Assembly (NCBI RefSeq): GCF_004339745.1
Contig: NZ_SMGP01000002.1
Span: 992,001 to 1,056,000, forward strand
Reading direction: 5' to 3'
Length of the DNA: 64,000 nucleotides
DNA from: Paraburkholderia sp. BL9I2N2
Lineage (GTDB): Bacteria > Pseudomonadota > Gammaproteobacteria > Burkholderiales > Burkholderiaceae
Shown here: positions 38,485 to 46,398 of the stretch, one piece after another
Layout of the letters: each line of letters begins with the position of its first letter
How positions within the stretch are numbered: the stretch's first letter is position 1
Made by a program: the position numbers and the translations under genes
Notes under the pieces: model-generated
Told to the model about the DNA's origin: nothing
Seen by the model: the letters and a program-made list of their open reading frames with translations, nothing else
The model's database searches: none

Positions 38485-38521
38485 GGGTGCGTCGACATGT
38501 ATTTCGCATGCCGACGCACCC
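38485..38521 (-). terminator. Hairpin downstream of the thiolase gene
   Basis: A 15-bp stem with one mismatch (left arm GGGTGCGTCGACATG, right arm CATGCCGACGCACCC) and a 7-base loop, about 20 bases past the thiolase stop. No T run follows, so termination may be weak or factor-assisted. Confidence 0.6.
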
Positions 38522-38540
38522 TGCAGCTATCGACTCAAAG

Positions 38541-39731
38541 TCACAGCATTTCCAATGCCAGCGCTATACCTTGGCCACCGCCAATACAAAGCGTCACGAT
38601 GCCGCGTTTGAGGCCGTCGCGCCGCATCGAATGAAGCAGGCGTGTCGTCAGCACGGCACCGGTCGCGCCGATCGGATGGCCATGCGCAATCGCGCCGCCT
38701 TGCACGTTGATCAGTTCGTCGGCAATGCCGAGTTTGCGCGCGACCGCGATCGGCACGGCGGCAAACGCCTCATTGATTTCGAAGCGCTCGACATCGCGCA
38801 ATTGCCAACCGGCTCGCGCCAACGCCATCTCCACGGCCGGCACGGGACCGAGGCCGAACATGCCGGGCTCGACCGCAGCAACGCCATAAGACACGAGACG
38901 CGCGAACGGCGCGATACCGTGTGCTTCCGCGAAACCACGGTCGGCCACGAGCATTGCGGCCGCGCCACTGTTCAATCCGGGCGCATTGCCTGCGGTGATC
39001 GTGCCGTCGGGACGAAATGCCGGACGTAGTTTGGCCAGCGTTTCCACGGTGGTGTCGGGACGCGGCTGTTCATCGCGCGTGAAGTGCTGCGGGCCTTTGC
39101 GCCCTGCTATTTCCACGCCAACCAGTTCGGCGTCGAAATCGCCGCGCGCCTGGGCTTCGCTAAATCGCTGCTGCGAACGCGCGGCCCAACGGTCCTGAGT
39201 TTCGCGCGTGATGTCGAATTGCGCGACGAGGTCTTCCGTGTGCCAGCCGGAATGCTCGCCGGAAAACGCGTCGTTCAGGCCATCGCGCAACAGGCTGTCG
39301 TGGATCTGCGCGTTGCCCATGCGGTAGCCCCAACGGCCGCCGTCGAGCAGATACGGCGCGCGGTCCATGTTTTCCATGCCGCCCGCCACGGCCGCATCGC
39401 CGAGACCTAGCAGGATTTCCTGGGCCGCCGATGCGATTGCCTGCGCGCCCGAGCCGCACACGCGATTGACCGTCAATGCCGGCACGGCCACTGGCACACC
39501 GCCGCCGATCGATGCCTGGCGCGCGGGATTCATCTTGTTGCCGGCCTGGATCACATTGCCCATCACCACCGACGCCAACTCAGCCGCGTCGAGTCCACTG
39601 CGGCGCAATGTCTCACGCACGGTGACCGCGCCGATTTCGGTTGCCGGCACGTCCTTCAACGATCCGCCGAATGCGCCGATCGGCGTTCTCACCGGATTGC
39701 AGATCACTACTTCTCGCTGGTTCGCCATCAT
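38541..39731 (-). CDS. Acetyl-CoA C-acetyltransferase / thiolase
   Basis: 396 residues, thiolase family. The acylated Cys lies in NRVCGSGAQAI, the catalytic His in GGAIAHGHPIGATGA, and the second Cys in CIGGGQGIALALE. N-terminal VRTPIGAFGGSLKDV fits acetoacetyl-CoA thiolases. It joins or cleaves acetyl-CoA units, as in ketogenesis, polyhydroxybutyrate synthesis or degradation. No fatty-acid or PHB genes adjoin, so the pathway is open. Two ATG codons overlap the start; GGAGAG precedes both. Confidence 0.93.
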   Translation of the reverse strand: MMANQREVVICNPVRTPIGAFGGSLKDVPATEIGAVTVRETLRRSGLDAAELASVVMGNVIQAGNKMNPARQASIGGGVPVAVPALTVNRVCGSGAQAIASAAQEILLGLGDAAVAGGMENMDRAPYLLDGGRWGYRMGNAQIHDSLLRDGLNDAFSGEHSGWHTEDLVAQFDITRETQDRWAARSQQRFSEAQARGDFDAELVGVEIAGRKGPQHFTRDEQPRPDTTVETLAKLRPAFRPDGTITAGNAPGLNSGAAAMLVADRGFAEAHGIAPFARLVSYGVAAVEPGMFGLGPVPAVEMALARAGWQLRDVERFEINEAFAAVPIAVARKLGIADELINVQGGAIAHGHPIGATGAVLTTRLLHSMRRDGLKRGIVTLCIGGGQGIALALEML

Positions 39732-39782
39732 TTCTCTCCAGTTGGTTCAACACCTCATTGGCCATGCGCGTGCATCGTTCGA

Positions 39783-41216
39783 TCAGTTGTTCGCCGATAC
39801 CGCCGTGACCGCGTCAGGCACATCCCAGCCGCCGCCGAGCGACCGGTACAACGCGACAGCCGAAAGCGCATGCTCGCGCTTGGCCTGGTTCAACGACTCC
39901 GCGTCACGCAGATACGCCTCCTGCGCGGTCAGCACATCGAGAAAATCCGCCGCGCCGCCCTTGTACAGTTCGCTCGACAGACGCAGCGCCTGGTTCGACG
40001 CATCGAGCGCGCCGCCAAGACGTTGCACCTGCACGGCGCCGCTCACCAGATCGCTGCGGTTGTCCTCGATTTCCTTCAGCGCTTGCAGCATGGTTTGCTG
40101 CAAGCCGAGTTGCGATTCGCGCATGCGGCTTTCGCTCGCGTCGATATTCGCGGTGATGCGGCCCGCGTTGAAGATCGGGCTCGTCGCGTTCAAGGCGGCG
40201 CTGAAGAGGTTGTCGGTCAGCGTCGGCAAGCCGAGATAGGACGAGGCCAGCAAGCCGTCGGCGAGATTGAGGCGGAACTGCGGATAGCGCTGCGCTTTCG
40301 ACACGCCCACTTCCGCCGCGCGCTGTTCGACCGTCGCGTAGGCGGTGCGCACGTCGGGACGCTGCAGGAGCGCTTCCGAGGGCAGCATCTGCGGCACGCT
40401 TTGCGCGGGCACCGGAATGTCGCGTGCATTGGCGAGCAGCAAGCTGTCGACGCTCTCCGGCGTGCGGCCCGAGTACACCGCGATCAGACTCAATTGATGC
40501 TGCACCGCCGATTGCACGCGCGGGATCTGCGCCTGCAAATCCTCGAGCTGGTTCTGTGCGCGCGCGACGTCGAGTTGCGTCGACAGGCCGTAGTGCAGAC
40601 GCTGCTGCGTGAGCTTCAGCGCGCGTGCGCGGATCTGCTCGTTGTCGCTCAGAATCTGCAACTGCGATTGCGCCCAGCGCAGATCGATATACGCTGCCGC
40701 GGTATTCGCCGCGAGCGCGAGGCGCACCTCGTTCAATGCGGACTGACGTCCTGACACTTGCGCCTGCGCCGCTAATACCGCGAGACGCTCGCCACCAAAC
40801 ACATCCGGCGTCCAGCTCGCGGTCAAGCCAACGCCGGCCTGACGCACATAGCCGAGCGGCGGCGGCGTGTTCTGACGCGAGTTGGACGCGGTCGCGCTCG
40901 CATTCAACTCCGGCAGCAGCGCCGCGCGATTCTGCTTCGCCAGATCCTGCGCCTGCCTGACGCGCTCCACCGCCGCCTGCACATCGAGGTTGCCGGTCAA
41001 CACGGATTCGACCAGTTGATGCATGACCGGGTCGCCGAACTGCGCCCACCACGCGTTGGCGCTCACGCTGTCTTGCGGCGCGTCGACATTCCATGCGGCA
41101 GGCGCGACGGTCTTCACGGTTTGCGGCAAATCCGCGTGCGTTGCCGGTTGCACCGCGCACGCCGCGAGCGCCAGCAAGGCGGCGCTCGCCAGTACTTTGA
41201 CAAGGATCGGTTTCAT
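39783..41216 (-). CDS. NodT-family outer-membrane efflux lipoprotein
   Basis: 477 residues. A lipoprotein signal (MKPILVKVLASAALLALAAC) gives an acylated Cys at residue 20. Two outer-membrane-efflux repeats follow; blocks such as NAWWAQFGDPVMHQLVESVL and GVGLTASWTPDVFGGERL are typical of OprM/NodT channels. It forms the outer-membrane duct of the drug pump encoded upstream, 10 bases after the DHA2 transporter gene. The ATG at 41216 is chosen for the lipobox. Confidence 0.93.
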   Translation of the reverse strand: MKPILVKVLASAALLALAACAVQPATHADLPQTVKTVAPAAWNVDAPQDSVSANAWWAQFGDPVMHQLVESVLTGNLDVQAAVERVRQAQDLAKQNRAALLPELNASATASNSRQNTPPPLGYVRQAGVGLTASWTPDVFGGERLAVLAAQAQVSGRQSALNEVRLALAANTAAAYIDLRWAQSQLQILSDNEQIRARALKLTQQRLHYGLSTQLDVARAQNQLEDLQAQIPRVQSAVQHQLSLIAVYSGRTPESVDSLLLANARDIPVPAQSVPQMLPSEALLQRPDVRTAYATVEQRAAEVGVSKAQRYPQFRLNLADGLLASSYLGLPTLTDNLFSAALNATSPIFNAGRITANIDASESRMRESQLGLQQTMLQALKEIEDNRSDLVSGAVQVQRLGGALDASNQALRLSSELYKGGAADFLDVLTAQEAYLRDAESLNQAKREHALSAVALYRSLGGGWDVPDAVTAVSANN

Positions 41217-41226
41217 GTTGAATTCC

Positions 41227-42798
41227 TCAATGAGCATCGGGCGGCGGTGCGGTGTTGCCGAACGGGCGCGAGAACAGCACGCTCAGCAGGCCGACCAGGA
41301 AACAGAGCGACAGGGCGTAAAACGTGTCGGAGAACGTGAGCACGAGTGCTTCGCGCATCAGCAGCGCGTGCAGTTGGCCGAGCCCGGCGTTGGCCGCGTT
41401 CAGCGCGTTGCCGCCCACCGCCGCAAAATGCGCGCTTTGCTGCTGCAAGATCGATTCGACCACCGGACGGCCCACGTTCAGATGTTCATCGAGCCGCTCG
41501 TAGTGCAGGTTCAGGCGGTCGTTGAGCATCGTGCTGCTCACCGCAATGCCGATTGCGCCGCCCAGGTTACGCATCAGGTTGAACAGACCGCTTGCGGAGC
41601 GAAGCCTCGACATCGGCAATGAACCGAGCGCCATCGTGACAATGGGCGGAATGCAGAACTGCTGACCGATGCCGCGCAACGCTTGTGGGATCAGCAACTC
41701 CTGCCAGCCCCACTGATTGGTCAGCGGCACATACAGATAACAGCCGACGCCGAACAGCACCAGGCCGAACACCAGCAGGATCCGCATGTCGATGAAGCGC
41801 GCGACCACCGAATACGCCACCATCGCGACCAATTGAAAACAGCCGACCGACAGCAACGCCACGCCGATCTGCAACGAATCGAAGCCACGCACACGGGACA
41901 GGAACACCGGCGTCAGGAACACCGCGCAGAAAATCCCGATCCCGGTGATGAACGACAGCAGACTGCCAATGCCGAAGTTGCGGATCGCCAACGCGCGCAA
42001 ATCGACGATCGGCTCTTTCGCGGTGAACGCATGCACGATGAACAGGAATCCGCAGATCGCCGTTATCCACGCGCACGTCAGGATCACGTCGTCGCCGAAC
42101 CAGTTCTTGCGCGGCCCCTCCTCCAGCACGTATTCGAGGCAACCGAGAAAACCGGACATCAGAAGGATGCCCAGGTAATCGCCTTTCTTCAGCAGCGACA
42201 GTTCGACGTTGTCGAAATGCACGTATTTCGGCACCATCAGCGCGACGGCCAGACCCGGCACCAGGTTCAGATAGAACAGCCAGTGCCACGACCATTGCGA
42301 CGTGATCCAGCCGCCGATCACCGGACCAATGGTCGGCGCGAGCGTGGCGAGCGCGCTGATGGTGGTGGATGCAATCAGCCGCTGCTTGCCGGGAAACAGC
42401 ACGAAGGCCGTGGTGAACACCGTCGGGATCATCGCGGCGCCGAGCGCGCCCTGCAAACCGCGGAACAGGATCATCGAGTTGATGTCCCACGCGAGACCGC
42501 ACAACATGCTGGTGATCGTGAAGCCGAGCGCGGAAAACGCGAACACCCAGCGCGTGGAGAACACGCGGGTGAGCCAGCCGGACATCGGAATCACCAGAAT
42601 CTCAGCGATCAGATACGAGGTTTGCACCCACGAGAGTTCGTCCTGGCTCGCGGACAAACCGCCGCCGATATCCTTGAGCGACGACGCCACGATCTGGATA
42701 TCGAGCGTCGCCATGAAAAACCCCACGCACATCAGCGTGAACGCCAGGACTTTGGTTCGCGTCGGCAGGTCGGCGGGGTTGGCGAGAACTTGGGTCAT
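41227..42798 (-). CDS. DHA2-family MFS drug transporter (EmrB-like)
   Basis: 523 residues with 14 predicted membrane helices. The first-helix block FTLMCVGFFMATLDIQIV, the ETS-region WVQTSYLIAEILVIPMSGWL and the motif-C region (LAPTIGPVIGGWI) match EmrB/QacA transporters. It exports hydrophobic compounds with protons. It is the middle gene of an adaptor-transporter-channel set, 7 bases after the adaptor gene. Confidence 0.94.
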   Translation of the reverse strand: MTQVLANPADLPTRTKVLAFTLMCVGFFMATLDIQIVASSLKDIGGGLSASQDELSWVQTSYLIAEILVIPMSGWLTRVFSTRWVFAFSALGFTITSMLCGLAWDINSMILFRGLQGALGAAMIPTVFTTAFVLFPGKQRLIASTTISALATLAPTIGPVIGGWITSQWSWHWLFYLNLVPGLAVALMVPKYVHFDNVELSLLKKGDYLGILLMSGFLGCLEYVLEEGPRKNWFGDDVILTCAWITAICGFLFIVHAFTAKEPIVDLRALAIRNFGIGSLLSFITGIGIFCAVFLTPVFLSRVRGFDSLQIGVALLSVGCFQLVAMVAYSVVARFIDMRILLVFGLVLFGVGCYLYVPLTNQWGWQELLIPQALRGIGQQFCIPPIVTMALGSLPMSRLRSASGLFNLMRNLGGAIGIAVSSTMLNDRLNLHYERLDEHLNVGRPVVESILQQQSAHFAAVGGNALNAANAGLGQLHALLMREALVLTFSDTFYALSLCFLVGLLSVLFSRPFGNTAPPPDAH

Positions 42799-42805
42799 GA
42801 TCGGC

Positions 42806-43906
42806 TCATCCGCGCGCCGGCGCGTTGCCGGAACTCACATGCACTTTCACCGTGGCCGACAGACCGGGGCGCAGCACGCCTTGCATTTCCTTCGGCACAT
42901 TCAGCCGCACACGCACCGGCACGCGCTGCACGATCTTCGTGAAGTTGCCCGTGGCGTTCTCGGCAGGCAGCACGCTGAACGTCGCGCCGGTGGCCGGGGC
43001 CAGACTTTCCACCACACCGTGAATCGCAGTGCTCGATGCGTCGAGATCGACATCGACGCTGTCGCCGACGCGCATCTTCTTCAACTGGTCTTCCTTGAAG
43101 TTGGCGTCGATCCACAATCCGCTCGACGGCACCACGGTCAGCAGCGACACGCCGGTGTTCGCCAGCAGGCCGACACGCGCCGTGCGATTGCCGATATAGC
43201 CGTCGATCGGCGAGCGAATCGTCGTGTACTCCACATTCAGCGCCGCGACACGCTGGGCGGCTTGCGCCGTCGCGATACGCGCCTCGGCGTCGCCGATTTG
43301 CGCGTCGAGCACCGCGATCTGACGTTGCGCCGCGATCAGCGCGGCGCCGCTGCGATCGACCGCCGCACGCGCTTTGGTCAGATCGGCATCCGCGCGTTCG
43401 ACCACCTGGTTCGATACCGCGTCGTCCTTCACCAGTTCGCGGTAGCGCGTCTGGTCCGCGGCGCTGCGCGTCAATTCGGCGCCGGACGCGCGCACCTCGG
43501 CGGCCTGCTCGTTGATGGTGGCGAGTTGCAAGGATTTCTTCGCCTGCAGTTCGATCACCGCGGCTTGCGCGCTCTGCACTTCCGCCGTGGCCTGGGCGAG
43601 CCGCGCGTCGTAATCGCGCGCATCGAGCCGGATCAACACCTCGTTCGCGTGGACGAACTGGTTGTCGTGCACGAGCACATCCGTAACGAAGCCGTTCACC
43701 TTCGGCGCCATCACGGTGACATCGCCGCCCACGTAGGCATCGTCAGTCGTTTCGACGAAGCGGCCGACGAAGAACCAGTACGACGCAGCAAGCGCCAGCA
43801 CGGCAATCACCGTGATGACCGCGAGCAGCATCCACGGAATGCGCCGTGCCGGTTTGGCGGTCTGCGCCGCGCTCGGCGGGGCGATAGTCGATGGAGTAGT
43901 GGACAT
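42806..43906 (-). CDS. HlyD-family membrane-fusion protein of the MFS pump (EmrA-like)
   Basis: 366 residues. A cytoplasmic N-terminus and one membrane helix (about 24-44, WMLLAVITVIAVLALAASYW) are followed by the barrel-sandwich motif TDDAYVGGDVTVMAPKVNGF, a coiled-coil hairpin (about 95-210) and a C-terminal beta-barrel. It links the transporter to the NodT channel. The ATG at 43906 (MSTTPST) is used; upstream open codons overlap the MarR region and a 12-bp box at 43918. It is first of the pump operon. Confidence 0.93.
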   Translation of the reverse strand: MSTTPSTIAPPSAAQTAKPARRIPWMLLAVITVIAVLALAASYWFFVGRFVETTDDAYVGGDVTVMAPKVNGFVTDVLVHDNQFVHANEVLIRLDARDYDARLAQATAEVQSAQAAVIELQAKKSLQLATINEQAAEVRASGAELTRSAADQTRYRELVKDDAVSNQVVERADADLTKARAAVDRSGAALIAAQRQIAVLDAQIGDAEARIATAQAAQRVAALNVEYTTIRSPIDGYIGNRTARVGLLANTGVSLLTVVPSSGLWIDANFKEDQLKKMRVGDSVDVDLDASSTAIHGVVESLAPATGATFSVLPAENATGNFTKIVQRVPVRVRLNVPKEMQGVLRPGLSATVKVHVSSGNAPARG

Positions 43907-43917
43907 GGTTTCGATAT

Positions 43918-43929
43918 GTGCGTATGCAC
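43918..43929 (+). promoter_or_regulatory. MarR box A (pump operon)
   Basis: GTGCGTATGCAC, an imperfect palindrome, lies 12 bases upstream of the adaptor start codon. The same 12 bases recur at 44437 and, on the other strand, at 44935. A regulator bound here would block the promoter or start of the pump operon. Confidence 0.7.
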
Positions 43930-43991
43930 TCGTTACGTTAAAAAAAACGGCGCGTGGATTGCGCCGGCTGTACGTCGCCGTATCCGCGACT

Positions 43992-44414
43992 TCAGATTGA
44001 ATCCCGTGTGATGGCGAACAATTCGCCTCGCAATGCAGCCGCGCGCCGTTCGCCGAAACGATGCTCGAATTCGGCTTGCGCGGCATGCCAATGCTCGCCC
44101 CCTGCCTTGAGACGCGCCTCGCCTGCAGGCGTGAGCGTGATCGTCAGCGCCCGCGCGTCGGCACCGAGCGCCTCGCTCGACACGAGGCCGTTGCGGCGCA
44201 GCGGCTGAATCGTGCGGACCAGGGTGGTGCGTTCCATGCGCATGACTTCGGCCATTTGCTTCATCGTCATGGGGCCGGTGCGTTTGAGCCGTCCCAGCAG
44301 CGAAAACTGCGTAATGGTCAGCCCGACATTCGCCAGGTGCCGGTCGTATATCTGCGAGACATAACGCGCGGCCTGGCGGATGGCAAAGCAGTCGTCGTCG
44401 AAGAGCCCTTCCAT
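43992..44414 (-). CDS. MarR-family regulator 1
   Basis: 140 residues, winged-helix MarR protein. The dimerisation helices flank a recognition region containing MKQMAEVMRMERTTLVRTIQ and a wing near DARALTITLTPAGEARLK. The start at 44414 (MEGLFDDD) has AGGAAG upstream. It lies directly upstream of the efflux operon in the same direction and is about half identical by eye to the next MarR gene, so the two are recent duplicates. It probably senses a pump substrate and represses the pump and itself; box B sits 23 bases before its start. Confidence 0.92.
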   Translation of the reverse strand: MEGLFDDDCFAIRQAARYVSQIYDRHLANVGLTITQFSLLGRLKRTGPMTMKQMAEVMRMERTTLVRTIQPLRRNGLVSSEALGADARALTITLTPAGEARLKAGGEHWHAAQAEFEHRFGERRAAALRGELFAITRDSI

Positions 44415-44436
44415 TGCTGCACTTCCTCGTTTGTGA

Positions 44437-44448
44437 GTGCGTATGCAC
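44437..44448 (+). promoter_or_regulatory. MarR box B
   Basis: GTGCGTATGCAC, identical to box A in sequence and orientation, 23 bases upstream of MarR gene 1. The flank ACATA on the right gives a mirror image of the TATGT flank at box A. Confidence 0.7.
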
Positions 44449-44495
44449 ATAAGCAGACGAACCGATGCTCGTCGGAACGAGCAGGTGCGCCTCAA

Positions 44496-44918
44496 CTAGC
44501 CGGTGATGCTGAAGAGTTCGGCGCGCAGCGTTTTGGCGCGCGCATGGCCGAACTTCTTTTCAAACTCGTCCTGTGCGGCGCGCCACGCAATGGCCGCCTG
44601 ATCGAACGTGGCTTCGCCCTTGTCCGTCAAGCTGAACAGAAGCGTGCGGCCGTCATGTTCCGCCGATTCGGCCACCACCAGCCCGTCGCGCTGCAGGGGC
44701 TTCATAGCGCGGACCAGCGTGGTGCGTTCCATCACCATGGCGTCGGCCAGATCCACCATGGGCAGATTCGGCATGCGCGCGAGCTTGGCGAGAATCGTGA
44801 ACTGCGCAGCCGTCAAGCCTACTTCGCCGAGGTGGCGTTCGTAGATTTGCGTGACGTGCCGGGCCGCCTGGCGCAGCGCGAAGCAGTTGCATTCGTCGTA
44901 AGAGATGGGACGGTTCAT
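44496..44918 (-). CDS. MarR-family regulator 2
   Basis: 140 residues, paralogue of the preceding MarR gene. Shared blocks include RQAARHVTQIYERHLGEVGL and MVMERTTLVRAMKPLQRDGL, with a wing at GRTLLFSLTDKGEATFD. The start at 44918 (MNRPISYDE) is chosen because the frame upstream runs through box C. Only 81 bases separate it from MarR gene 1. Whether the two act as homo- or heterodimers is not visible in sequence. Confidence 0.92.
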   Translation of the reverse strand: MNRPISYDECNCFALRQAARHVTQIYERHLGEVGLTAAQFTILAKLARMPNLPMVDLADAMVMERTTLVRAMKPLQRDGLVVAESAEHDGRTLLFSLTDKGEATFDQAAIAWRAAQDEFEKKFGHARAKTLRAELFSITG

Positions 44919-44934
44919 GAGGTGGAGTCTATAT

Positions 44935-44946
44935 GTGCATACGCAC
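44935..44946 (-). promoter_or_regulatory. MarR box C
   Basis: GTGCATACGCAC on the plus strand is the exact reverse complement of boxes A and B. It lies 17 bases upstream of MarR gene 2, with the flank TATGT as at box A. Confidence 0.7.
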
Positions 44947-45093
44947 AGAGTCAAGTTTGGCTATTTTGAACACAGTGTTGCTGAATTTGGGCAACGGCCT
45001 CATCCATGTTGCTTCCCGCTACATGGGGTTACCCACGCGAAAGTGTTATTTTTTAGCACGTCTGCCATATCAACGGGCCAAATCACTGTCCCT

Positions 45094-46398
45094 TCAGTGC
45101 ACCAGCACATTGTTGATCTGGACCACGTCGGCAATGCTCAGGGCGGCTGTGTCGCCCTTGAGTTGCATCAACGCGACGATGGCGTCATAACGAGCCGCCA
45201 GCAAATCGCGTTGCGCAGAATAGAGTGCGTCGATCGCTCTGAGCACGTCGCTGGCCGTCCGGCTGCCCACGCGGAAGCCGACTCGGGTGGCCGCCAGCAC
45301 TTCTCGCGATGACGCCACCAGATGCGTGAGCAGGTCGATTCGCGTGCGCCCGTACTGATAGCGGCTGTAATCGTCGCGTGCCGCGGCTTCGGCGTCCCGC
45401 GTGGCGCCCGTGAAGCCCTCTTGCGCCTTGTCTTCCAGCGCCGATGACGCCTCCACCTTTGCCTGTGTCTCACCGCCGGAAAAAATCGGTATCGACACGG
45501 CGAGCATGCCCGTCGTGGTGGTTGTCGGACGCGAATAGCCGGATGCCGCGCCGGCCGGGGTATAGCTTCCGGTCAGGTAAACCGAGGGCAAGTGCGCCGA
45601 TTGCGCCTTGCTCACTTCCATCCGGGCAATCTGCCAGTCCAGTTGTTTCAGTTGTACGTCAAACGCGTGATTCTTTGCCTGGGCGGCCCATGCCTCGACG
45701 TCCTCAGGTTGCAGGCGCGGCATGGGCAGCGAGTCAGGCAATCGCGCGAGCGTCTCGAACGGCACGCCAGTGGCTTGCTCGAACGCCCGGCGCTTTGCAA
45801 GCAAGGTGTTTTCAGCATCCATCCGCTCGAGCGCAACCTTTTCACGCGCGGTCTGGGCGTCGCGCAGATCGATCAGCGTTGCTTCACCCGCCGCTTTGCC
45901 CCGATTGATCAACTGCAGGTGCTGATCGACCGCGGCCGCGTATTCGCTCACGCGCCTCAATTCATCCTCGGCGACAAGCGCTTCGAAATAGACACGCACG
46001 GCGCGCAGAATCGCCGCCTGTTGCGCGGCATTCAGTTCGACAGCGCCGCGCGCTTCGACAAAATCCGCCTGCTTGTAATTGCTCCATTTCGTCCAGTCGA
46101 ACAACGGCTGCGCGATATTGACGGTCCAGCCCGATTGCCAGTAGGTCGTGGTCGGAAAACCATCTGTCGCGAGGCGATTGTAGGTGCGCCCCCAGCCTGC
46201 GGAAATCTGCGGCAGTAATCCCGCACGCGCCAGCGGAACGGCCTGCTGCGCGGCCGCGTAGCCCGCACGTGTCTGCGCGAGGCTGGAGTCGCGGCCGAGC
46301 GTCTGCTGCGTGACGGTGAGGAGGTCAGCCGCAAATGCGGGACTCGCCATGGCGCAAAACAGGTGCACCGCAACGCGCGCGACACGGAACTTAAGCAT
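45094..46398 (-). CDS. TolC-family outer-membrane channel of a peptide exporter
   Basis: 434 residues. A signal peptide (MLKFRVARVAVHLFCAMASP, cut after AFA) precedes two outer-membrane-efflux repeats; TolC-like blocks are QSGWTVNIAQPLFDWTKWSN and LLAARYDAIVALMQLKGDTA. It should be the outer-membrane duct for the C39 ABC transporter and HlyD adaptor encoded just upstream. The ATG at 46398 overlaps the ABC gene by 8 bases, showing coupling. It has no lipobox, unlike the NodT channel 5 kb away. Confidence 0.92.
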   Translation of the reverse strand: MLKFRVARVAVHLFCAMASPAFAADLLTVTQQTLGRDSSLAQTRAGYAAAQQAVPLARAGLLPQISAGWGRTYNRLATDGFPTTTYWQSGWTVNIAQPLFDWTKWSNYKQADFVEARGAVELNAAQQAAILRAVRVYFEALVAEDELRRVSEYAAAVDQHLQLINRGKAAGEATLIDLRDAQTAREKVALERMDAENTLLAKRRAFEQATGVPFETLARLPDSLPMPRLQPEDVEAWAAQAKNHAFDVQLKQLDWQIARMEVSKAQSAHLPSVYLTGSYTPAGAASGYSRPTTTTTGMLAVSIPIFSGGETQAKVEASSALEDKAQEGFTGATRDAEAAARDDYSRYQYGRTRIDLLTHLVASSREVLAATRVGFRVGSRTASDVLRAIDALYSAQRDLLAARYDAIVALMQLKGDTAALSIADVVQINNVLVH

